From contig NW_017802902.1 of the NCBI RefSeq assembly GCF_001625305.1, positions 206,578 to 270,577 of the forward strand: a DNA stretch of 64,000 nt, written 5' to 3'. Numbering within the stretch: the first letter of the stretch is position 1; each line of letters starts with the position of its first letter. The position numbers and the translations under genes were made by a program. This document shows, piece by piece, positions 43,901 to 55,900 of this stretch. The notes beneath the pieces are model-generated. The model saw only the letters and a program-made list of their open reading frames with translations. It did not search any database and was not told the origin of the DNA. Source of the stretch: Branchiostoma belcheri (taxonomy: Eukaryota > Chordata > Leptocardii > Amphioxiformes > Branchiostomatidae).

Positions 43901-46900
43901 GAGAACGACGTGCATCATCACGGATATAACGGCACATCACATGTTCAATTACCAAGAAACACAGCGATGACAACAATGAGTTTCCCCTGTAAACACATTG
44001 GAGAACGGCTCACCATTTCGATCACATGCAACTAAACAGCTGTTTTAATCACGGATCGACCAAAATCCGTATATGCCTGAAAGAAACCCTCCCCCATCCG
44101 CTATTCAAAATAACGGGATTTTTGCGGCAAGTTCCACAAGCCTCTTAAATTTAGGGGTGCTTTTGGAATATTACATTGACCAAGAAAAGAGCTACGGCAA
44201 AATGAAAACACATGCATCAGAAAGGGCATGCCTGCAGACGACGTATAAAATAACATGCCGATCAAACAAAGGGTCCCTGTGTTCTAGCTGCAAACACGAC
44301 TGCCCATAATGCTCCATCTTAAAGTCATGACCTCATTCACAGAGTAAGAAAACGTATTTAAAAATAACCACTCTATAGCTGCATGTACAGCCATGTCTGG
44401 GTATGATTATAGATAAAACAAATCCTGGAATATATATATAACAACAAGACCACAACTTTAGATTTGGAAAAAGCCATGGGGGGGGGGAGCTTAGTTCAAT
44501 GTCATCTCTTGCCAGATCTTAGAGGGACTCGACATCTTCTTTGGAGGCAGTGGATAATCAGTACTTACTTCCACGTTTCAATGGTATGTGGGTTTTGTCA
44601 TTTTAATAGAAATGTTTTTTTTCATGTGTAAAACTGTACATTGAACTTGAGTTACGACCAAACGTTCTACTTACATACGTAACTTTGTCCTTGTGCGTTG
44701 AGCGGTAAGTGCATTCCGTAACCAGAGTATCGCCCTGGAAAATAGAAACGTCAGAACAATGGTTAAAACCACATATAGGTCTTAGATAGATGGATATCTA
44801 TCCATAGATGGTGATTTGAATAGTGGTACATGCAGATTCATGTATAACTTTATCGTGAAGTCGCAAAGGATCAGATTTAACACAGAGTCACGAAATGTTG
44901 TAACCACATAGACAGATGCTACACGTTGTAACCTACGAGATCCCAAGTCGAACCGGTACGGCGATCGGTACAGACTTGTGGGGAGACTCTGGCCCACCCA
45001 TTACGTCACGCATCCCACAACTCAGTGCTCGCCAGGAAAGCGGGTCGAAACCCTGACTCACGTCAAGACTATGAAAACGGTGGAAAATATTATATTATAT
45101 ATTAAAGTAATAGAAAAAAAAACTTCTCGTACCGGATAGACGGTGACCTCTTCCTTGAGCATCCGGAAGAACTGCAGGTTGAAGTCGTAGTTGTCGTCCC
45201 GCGCGATCTCGATCTCCTTGCCGTTGTGGATCAGTCGGGCGCTCATCTTAACGGCCAGCAGATGGGAGTGAAGCTCAAGTCCGATGATGTGGATCGGCTC
45301 CCCGAGCTCCTCCAGGAACTATACACAGAAGGGAGCGTAACGATGTTTATAGACTATAAACTTTTGTTCCAACACAAAGAATTGTTCTCATCCAGAGGTT
45401 TCGACCAGTCACTCTAGTCTTCCTCATTAGACGGACCCAGTGAGACTTTTCACGTGGCCTCATTGAAGTGTGACGTCGACACTGGATCAAAAGAGGCATT
45501 ATTGACGCAACAAAACGTCCAGTGACTTATTATGGTACTGCAGCGGAACTTTCTTGGTCGAATTTTATAGCTTGTGATCTGTACAAGCTAGGGTCGCAAA
45601 TTGTTAATGGTAGATAGCTCTTGTGCTCGGGAAGAAGTGACCTGAGTTTGGGCCCCCTAGCATCATTCTCTGGAACTGCAGGAGCATGTTTGTTTCCTTA
45701 TACGACGATAAAAAGGTACTTACCGCGTTGAGACAGTTGGTGTTGCAGAACCCTGCTGACTTGAACCCCTCGGCGCGAGGCGGGACGACGTGGCGTGAGT
45801 TTGGCCCCCCTAGCAACATTCTCAGGAACTGCAGGAGCATTTTTGTTCTCTTAAGATAAAAGGTACTTACCGCGTTGAGACAGTTGGGGTTGCAGAACCC
45901 GGCCGACTTGAACTCCTCGGCGTGAGGCGGGATGACGTGGTGCTTGATCGGCGGCATGCCGACCTCAAAGACCCCCAGGTCGTGGTCTCTCAGCTCCGGC
46001 GTTAGCGTCAGCCGCAGCCCCGAACTGTCACGGATCCCTGCAGTAAAGACGGGAATACGATGTCAGTACTACTAAGGAAATGGAGAGGACTTCGTTAAGA
46101 AGTTCATCAGGTTGGTGAATGACTAAATTGCGAAGACCCACACGTCCCCCCACTTTTTTTAACAAAAACAGACGTTTCGATGATCGCTTGTCATCTTTAT
46201 CGCTGGGCTGAAGGAGAAACATGAAAATAGGAAGATTCAAAGCATTAAAGACTCTCAGAGACTGCATGTTAGAGACTAGTTAAACCTGTAATGTTGCCAC
46301 TGACATTTACTCTGCATGCAGATTCAGCCGCACACACAAGTAAGATGCGATCGATGACTTTATTCATACAACATTTGCTTTATTACCTTAGATACTGGAA
46401 CATTGCAGTCCAAAATGTGGTATACTATTAATGTAGAAAAGTCGCATTGATGAGAGCTAATGAAAATAGGTAGAGGAATGTTTGGTAGTTTCTGACCTGA
46501 CACCAGCTGAGGGTTGTCGTAATGTTGCTCTAGAAGTACATATCGGCTGGAGTCGGCATCCCCAACGGGATAGCCAACGTGTGCAGGATATGCCATAGGC
46601 TGGGGAGACAAGAGATACACTGATGCAGCATGTTGGTATTGTAAGAAATGTTGTATAAGGGTGAATATTGTTTCTAAGGAGTAGAATGTACATGTACTGT
46701 ATTTTGTTATGGAACGCTCTCCTTCTCTCTCTGTCTCTTGAAAGACACACACAGACACACAGACAGAAACAGAAAGTATCTCAATCCTCCGTGTGTATCC
46801 CCTTTTCTCTACCCTAAGGAAATGAATGATGCATGCAGAACCAGACACACTCCGATACAGGTCCAGCGGTAAGACTTGAAAAAGGCACAGTTCTCTCTCT

Positions 46901-49900
46901 CGTTCTTTCTCCCCCTCTCTTTCTCTCGGAAAGAGAGATTCTCAATCATTCTCAAGGAAATGAATGATACACACAGTTCCTTCATATCAGTGCTCGTGAT
47001 ACATGAATCGGCGTCTACCACAGCCCCGATGGCCGAAATATTTCTCAGTACCAAGGAAATGACAAATTTTCGACTTCCAAAAATTTGTCTTCACTTTATT
47101 TGCATATCAATCAATAGGTTGTGCTTATAAACCTGCTTTCCCCTCTGGTCTCTCAGTCACTGACGAAAGCTAGTGGATACTAGCTGAAACGTCTGACGTT
47201 TTCAAAATCATATCCAGTTGCTTGAGTAACTGTTTTTTTTGGCGATATCCTGCATTATCATGCAAAAAAGAATTTCCGAGTCGTAGAAAGAATATCCAAA
47301 AACGTACACACGAACGTAGATTGGCCTCGCCGACGACTCCAGAATGATACACACAGTTTTTTCATATCAGTGCTCGTGATACATGAATCGGCGTCTACCT
47401 CAGCCCCGATGGCCGAAATGTTTCTCAGTACCAAGGAAATGAATGATAAATAAAGAGACTCTTCACATCAGTAACCTCAGCCCCTTCGGCACCTACCTCA
47501 GCCCCGATGGCCGAAATTTTTCTCAGTACTAAGGAAAGGAGTGATAAATAAAAAGACTCTTCACATCAGTAACCTCAGCCCCTTCGGCACCTACCTCAGC
47601 CCCGATGCCCCAGGCCGCTAGCATGCTGCCTCCCAAGCATAGGTACCAGTCGCGGGGCATGTTGGGAGTGCGGCACTCATGTCCCGGATGTTCATGAGGC
47701 AGGAAAGTGACGCTCCTGTTCTTCGTACAGGTGTAGATTATCAGGTGATGCACCACGCCCTCGTTACCAGGGGAGATGATGGGCTCGAACTATTAAAGAA
47801 AAATCGTGGCAAAAATCTTTGCTTATTTGCAAAATCATGCCAGATAGCTAATTACTTGTGCAGTGTCAAGGAAAGTAAGGTAAAGCAATGGGTATACCGT
47901 AACCTGGTATTCAGTCTATCGCGGTTGGGGCGGGTTTTCTTCAGGGCTGCAGGAGCTCTCCACCGCCCGACTTTTGAAACATACATCATGGCAAGGTGAT
48001 TTTTTTTTCTAGGCTCTTCTCTGTTCAGAGCAAGAAGAGCTAATCCTCAAAGGGCCTGCTTGGTCACTCGGGGCGCGCTTGGTCACTCGGGGCGCTGGCG
48101 AATGCTGCTGTTGTCTCGGTCAGCAAACAGACGACCCATGTTCCCGAGCCGCCTACATGGCAAGGTGATAGGCACCTGTTTATCCTTCCAAAAATGTTAT
48201 GACTAGATAATAAACAACGAGAGATAGACACCTTGATTATGTGGTGTTTGCTGGCCAGTTCCGGCAGCTCAAACACTTGGCACCAGTAAGTCGTGTCCTG
48301 GTAGGCAGGAACGGAAACCTGCATACAAAAAAAAAAATGACAATTAGTTACAACACAATCGCTGTTCTTCCAATGAAATCAATGTAATTGAATTTGTCGT
48401 CGGCGTAGACGTGACGTCAACAACCGGAAACGGAAACAAGATGGCGCCTGCATGGCGTTGAAATCCCAACATGGCAGCACCCAGATAGCGCCGCTTGATA
48501 ACAATACAGGGCCATAGCGTTTTTAACATTCAGATGCTAAAGATGCAAAAATGTAATGAGAAGAGAAGTGAAATGAGCGTAAACCTTACGTTGTTCATCA
48601 GTAGATCGACTGTTGTGTAGTTCGTTTCCTTGAAGTTGTCCGGAGCGATGTTGTTACTGAGCAGGACCGTGCTCCGGACCCCGCGGTTGGCCCCGTGGTA
48701 CGCCGGGCCGCTCTCGTCCTCAGGGTCGTCATCATGCCATGCCCACAGAACCCGCATGGTGTCAGCCTGGGAACGACAGAGATCGGTTATTATCCACTGA
48801 TCCGTGCCGAAGGACACTGACAAGGTACGGCATACCTCAAACAGCCCCCAGGCTTAACTCTAGCTATACCAGACAATGGCCACATACTGTTCCTCCCCAA
48901 GACACGAAGTTGGTGGATAAAGTAATGTATGTAAGCAGAACCTTGCTGCGCCTATCTAGTTTTGCTCCTAGGATCATATGCGCTTCTAGAGAATTAGCCG
49001 TGGACGACTCGGAAATCCTTTTTGTATGATAATACAGGATATCCTGTATTATCATACAAAAATGATATCCTGTATTATCATACAAAAATGATATCCTGTA
49101 TTATCATGCCAAAAGAATTTCCGAGTCGTAGAAAGAATATACAAAAACGTACACACGAACGTAGATTTGCCTCGCCGACGATTTCAGAACCGTGTCTGAC
49201 TCTGGTTTTACTCAAAGCCATAACTTTTAATTTCCGTTTTTTTCACCAGTTTCCCATCACCAGAATGCAACGCGAAAACGCGGGTGTAACCCTCATTTGC
49301 ATAGGACTGAAAGGCATCGGAATGATCCTGTTGACGTTAAACAGCTTGATTTTCACTGTGTTTTGAGGTGTCGGGGCATTTTATGCTCAACATTAATTAA
49401 ATTACTATGGGTTGAATCTGACAACAAATAGAGAATGAATTTTTTTGGAATATGTGGTTTGTAACGTTGTAGTGGTAACGCTATACTAACGCTGTAACGT
49501 TGCAAATCACATGTTCAATGTTGAAAAGAACACTAAAACTTCATTCACTATTAATTGTTAGATTCGGCCCATAGTAATTTAATTAATGATGAGCATAAAA
49601 TGCCCCAACACCTCAAAAGACAGTAAAAAGCAAGTTGTTTAACGTCAACAGGATCATTCCGATGCCTTCCAGTCCTATGCAAATGAGGGTTACCCCGCGT
49701 TTTCGCGTTGCATTCTGGGGATGGGAAACTGGTGGATACTCACGTTGATGACGCGGTCTTTGACGTCACAAGTCGTTAGCTTCCGGTTGAACCTCAGGAC
49801 GGTGTGAGTCCCGTTCTCGTTCCCAGACACCAGCTCCCAGTCTTGACTCTCGTCCACAGGGGGCTGGGCCTGCGCCTCGGCATACCGGTCCTGGGGAGTC

Positions 49901-52900
49901 GATGAATGAATGAGTGAAGAAAAATAAATAAATAAATAAATAAATCAAGCCCCTTATTGTACACACGCATATGCTTACCCTTTTGGTTGAGAAAAGCAGG
50001 CCACGACAAAGGAAACGTTTACAGACATGTGTGCATTTTTAGCTACCACTAGGTGTACTGTTTAGGTCACACATAGAGCATGGAGCATCGTAGAAATTTC
50101 ACAAATACACAACAGCCAAGGACTACAGTGATCGAGAGCAGTAGTGAAAATCTTCTTACAGAAAACAAAGCAGTACTTGACCGATGGACGGAGTGCTGGA
50201 CAGACCTGTACAACTACGAGCTGCAACCAGACACGACAAAACTGAGCAACCCACATGGGGCAGAGAGAGTGTTAGAAAGACCTTCCAATCCTGAGAGATG
50301 AGGTCTCAGATGCAGCAGTGCGTTACATGAATCGAGGAAAATCTCCAGGAGTCAAAAATATTCCTGCAGAGGTTGACAAGTACTTTGAGTTATGCCATAA
50401 GATCTGGGAGGAGAAGAAGTGGACGCAGTTTCTGGTCATCCCGCTGCCTATATCGAAGGGGAACCTGCGCAGATGCCAAAACTACGGAACCATCAGTCTG
50501 GAAATTCACCCAAGCAAGATATTACTTAGAGTAATCTTGGAGAGGCTGAAGACAAAGGCAGAGGAACTTCTGGCTGCGCTGAAGAGTAAGCCGGCTTCAG
50601 GCCTGGTCGCATCACAACAAAGCAAATTTTCAACTGTCGGCTCATAATTGAGAAACATTTGAAGCACCAACGGAAACTGTCTCACAATTTTATCAGTGTA
50701 CAGAAAGTGCGAAATGGAACGAAATGGACGAAATGGAACGAAATGGGACGAAATGGAACGAAATGGGACGAAATGGAACGAAATGGGACGAAATAGGTAT
50801 GAAGTACGTTGGAACGGCGACGATAGTGTACGCTCGACGTCCAAACGGCAACGTTAAGTTTGATGGTATTCTTAGAACCGCAACGTTGTAAGATCGATCA
50901 GGGTACATTAAGAATAAAGTGAGTTTCGACTTGAGCAGTCAAAGAGTTTTGTCTTTGTGTAGTAACTTGTTGCGGCATTATTCTAGCCGAAATGTTTCGT
51001 CCTTGTTGTCGATGTTCTGCCTGCCCGCAAGAAGTGTTGCCGATCTCGGAAACAACGTCCAGAGGAAATGATGAGACAACTACAGAATAACTCGCGGGGA
51101 TGTCTAAAATTATAAGAACTAAACTTGTTGCGTTCAAGAAACACTGGCGGTTCATGCGCTAATTTACAATAACACGGAAACCATGATGGCGCTGACAAAA
51201 TCAAAACAACAACGGAGAGTGGAAAGATCGACGTCGGCAGTGTTACAAAATACTAGTAGCACTCGTAATATTAACGTTTATTACTTTGTATCGTTATATT
51301 TTTAAACAACAAGATCATTTTTACAGTACGAATCAGTTTTTTTTTGTGTAGAAAAGGGCGTTTTTTAAAAACATGTAGTCTAAGTCTCATCAAGGATTTT
51401 GGCTTGCCCGGTCAAGGGTAACCTAATGGCCGCCGCTATCTGAGTATTTTTACGTTTTGATCGCAACTGAATTACACAGAGTTAGGAACCATGTTGATGT
51501 GTGTATGTACCAGGCCAGAAAATGATCATACCTTGCACCCACGCTTTGTCATGTTAGAATGTGTGAACTTAAAACAATTGAGGATCAGGAGAAGTGCGCA
51601 TATGAATAGAACAGTTGGCGGGAAAAATTCGCAGGGGGCAAAACGCCGTGCACACATTTTCAGGAAGAAATTAGCCACACACACAGCAATGAATAGGTTT
51701 AAGAAATAAAACACATCATATTATTTATTCACCACTCACTTCTGTATTTAAAATTTTGAACAGTTCCGTTTCTTATATTTTGTTATCTATTTCATTTCAT
51801 TGTGCACCTGTAAGGGACGCGGCTGGTGATAAAATTCCCGTGGGCACACTTTGACTGTTCACGTCAAAACTCAAGTTATTGTTAATATAACGTACCTTAT
51901 AACGTTGTGGTCACTTTTTATTAACGTACCCTGATCGATTTTATAACGCTGCGGTCACTTTACTATTAACGTACCCTGATCGACCTTATAACGTTGCGGT
52001 TCTAAGAATACCATCAATCTTAACGTGGCCGTTTGGACGTCGAGCGGACACTAACATCGCCGTTTCAACGCACAAACGGCTTAACGGCTTTCCTCCATAC
52101 ATATTTAATTTCAATTCTTCAGGACGGCAGTCGGGGTTCGCCAGCAATGCTTGTTATCGCCTATTCTGTTTAACTTATTACCTGGAGAAGATAATGCAAG
52201 ACACACTGCGGGATATCATCACACCTCCGTCTCCCTAGCTTTAGATTGCAGACAAATCTCTAACCTCCGATTTGCAGATGATATCGACCACTTTGCTGGT
52301 AGTAACATAGACCTCCTGGACCAGGATCTCACTAACAAGCTAACGCAGAGTACTGGATCGTTTGGCATGGAGGTCAGCACCGACAAAAGTAAGGTCATGG
52401 TTAACAGCAGGGAAGAGACACAAGCAGTCATCTTTATGAAACTGGGAGCAGCTAGAAGAAGTGGACTCATTAACATACTTGAGTGGGTACATTACGAAGG
52501 GTGGTACCAACTGGAAAGAAAGACAGACGGCAGCAATGGCTCGTCTGGACAGGGTCTGGAAATCTAACATTAGCATTGCGCTGTAGATTACAAGCTCTAT
52601 AAAGCCTTGGTGGTATCAGACCTGCTCTACGGTTGCGAAATCTGGACCTTGCTGGTAGCAACAGAACGGAAAATTCAGGCCTTTGAAATTGAGTGCGTGC
52701 GGAGACCTCTTGGCATCACCTACCGTGAAAACAAGACAAACGAGTATGTGAGGAAAGCTGTGCATCATAACATCACATGGCCCGCAGCAACCACTCTTAG
52801 CAACTGTCAAGAGACGCAAGCTGCAGTGGTACGGCCAGGTGACATGACGCGACAACCTGCCAAAGACAGTCCTCCAGGGCACTCTGTAAGGAGGACGCTG

Positions 52901-55900
52901 TCGAGGAAGACAGAGAAAGTCCTGACAGGACAACATTGTAGAATGGACTTTGTTTAACCTGCCGGAACGGCTGGCCGACGCAAAAGATACAGACGCCTGG
53001 AGACAGCTGTCTCAGCATGACGAGCCTTTAGATTGTTACACGGATCATGTCACCATGCTTTGGCCGTACAGGTGCTGTGTATGGGTGTCCAAGTTTAATG
53101 GACCTATCACATCATTGCGTCACAGTTTGTTTACCACAATGAACGCCGGTCAATCGATGTTTATATTATATAGGGGTGCGTAAGTATCGCGGTGTTTGCT
53201 TTATATAAGGCCTTTATACAGTACTACTTTTGTCTACTGTCACAACTAAATCACCCATTACGGCATGTAATGCTGTGTCAACAAAACTAGACGCAACAAA
53301 AATCAAACATACCTTACTTTGAAAACTTTGAAATGATCTTTTTTCTTCAACTGACCGTTCTACAATGTTCTTTAGAACAGGTAAACAGACTGTGACGTAA
53401 TAGTGTGATAAGTCCATTGACGGTCGTACCGTGACTAACACTGAGGAGTTTTAGAAGGTCAAAGAGAGACAGACACTGCTAATACCCTAAAGCTACCGAT
53501 TTAAAACTTAGGGAACTATTTGTTAATATTTCTAAAGTTACGTCATGACACAGGTATTCTTACAACGCTCGTGGGGCATTTTGACACTCCCATTTCAACA
53601 TTAAACTTGATACGTCTCAGACTGTAGCCATTAAGAAACGCTAAGCGTTACACAACATGTCCAGACACGTATCATTTAGCCACGCCATCAGAAGTACGAG
53701 GCTCCACCCCCAGACACGTGATTCCGAAAAATTATGTTTTGGAACAAATCACGTTTTGGACTAGAAAGGCCAATATTTGCTTTGGAGCAAATACAGCGAT
53801 GGGTTCACCACATTTTACCACATGGCAGGGAAAGAATGAGAAACACAAGGGAAAACAATGATTTACATTGATATAACTATAATATGAAGTAAAATACAAC
53901 TAAAACAACAGTTGGATAGCTATTCCCTACTTTATTGGTTAGGATTTTTAATTGCATAATGCAAACTGTTGATTTCCAAAACACTTGAATACAGACATAC
54001 TGTCAGTATGGAAATGCTTCTGTGCAGGTGTTAATCAAGTTAAATCCCAACAGCCAATCAGCAAGAAGTATAGAGGAAAGCTGCATGCCTATTGGTTGAT
54101 GCCCTGCATTCCATTGTGATGACTCATGCCCAAACGTGGTAAACAAGGCAAACTAACACAGTAATACATTTGCTATAACACAGCCAAAAAACTCAAATAA
54201 AACCATTCTAAAAGCCTGTATCACAATAATTTAAAAAACGCCTAGGGGTATTTGCCCACTGTACCTCCATACCAAATTTCAGGACCTTAGGCCCTAAAAT
54301 GAAGAAGCTGAATCCATTTAAAAAATGGCAGGAGAAGGAGGAGGAGGAGGAGAAACATCAGAAAAAGCAATATGGTTTCGTGGTGTGGTGAACCCATAAA
54401 TATAATGCAGGTGCAATCATTCCAAATCATGATTTGGAATGGAACACGTGCACGTTTTGGAATGCAACAGTCGTGCGGAACGTTCTGTACCTCCCTTTAT
54501 GTCCTACCTGGGCCGCGATTACGTTCGATGCGGGTGTTCCCGTCCGTGTAATAAGTACTAGCGGTAAGGCCCAGGCCTTCCAAATGTTCCAGAGACACGA
54601 TTTAAACGTGTTTCCCCGCTTACACCGCTTTAAAAAATTCGAACACAAAATTCGGTCGTTGGAATTGAATTTGTTGCATTGTTTGGGTTTAGGGACACCA
54701 AATCTCCAAATTTTCGCCCATTTCGCATTAAAAGGCGTGTTTTACTGGGTGGGTATGACTTTTAAAAAATTATGTCATACTTCGGCCGTCGGGCGATCCG
54801 ACGCGAGGTCGGGCTGGTACCTCGGGCAAAACGGAATACACCGTGCTGTACCGCCTGGCCCGGGGCCATGACATCGTTGGTAGGACTGAGCTTACGAAAA
54901 GTCAAGAGGTTAAACACGAGATACAAGGGAGGCCAGTCAAGACCCGAGGCATCAAAACTCGCCTTGCAAATATTCTCCTATATGTAACATATATATAGCC
55001 GGCTTAGTTAGGGACTGTACGGTATTTAGCTGGGGAAGGCGGAGAGGAGGGGCAGTCATCCGAGGGTAGCGTAATTTTTTGCCCGCGCACATACCATCTT
55101 ATACAAGAAAAAAGGCAGGGGCTGGGAAGGGCGCGTTGCACGGCAAAATTAATTTCTTCAGAATAGGCCGAAAAGTTTTCACTACTTTTTAATCGATATC
55201 ATTTTGACGACCGCTACGAAACGGGATTTTAATCCATGTACTTTGGCTGTGTAGTCAAGTTTCGCCGCTTCTTGGCGAAATTAAAACATTTTGAAGGTGT
55301 TTGTCGGGGATGTGGGCAAATCCACTAGAATAATAGGGATAGATATTGTAACATTCTGCCGATTGCAATAACCGGCAAAAGCATCGCTCAATTGTTTTGT
55401 ACACGGTTCGTGTCTGGTCGAGCTTGGCATTCTGACAATGATTGAGATGCAAGTGAACAAACAGGAGCCTGAGGCCATGACGGGAGTCAGATGGTAAGAC
55501 TGACGTCACGTACTACGTCACGGACTACTTAACATAATCACTACCAGTGGCCATGGAGGTGGAAAATCTGATTTTCTACCTCCATGCAGTGGCACTATGC
55601 CATGTCGTTCTTATGGCCAGATAATCACCCCACAAAGAAGCGTCTGTTTGTCTCGGTGAGATCAGTGGAATATCGTTCGTTCAGTTCACTAAAGTCGGCC
55701 AAGGTACCTGTCCTCTAGTCTCCACCAGACTTTTTTGCCAGCTGGGTAAATCGTAGAAATCGGCCTTAAGGGTATTAATTGGCGGGAGAAGGTAGTCGGC
55801 CATTGACGATCAAATTTGCAGGCCGATTTGATCGTCGATAGCCGACAGTCTCGCTAATTAATACCCTTTTAGGCCAATTTCTACGATTTACCCAGCCTGC

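Noticed and set aside
50985-51020. Additional hammerhead (GGACGAAAC on the minus strand)
   Set aside because: The GAAA box is present but no CUGANGA box occurs at a suitable distance.
54434-54871. 145-codon plus-strand open frame
   Set aside because: No recognisable motif, lies in an intron, and starts inside a palindrome; kept only as an unassigned stretch.
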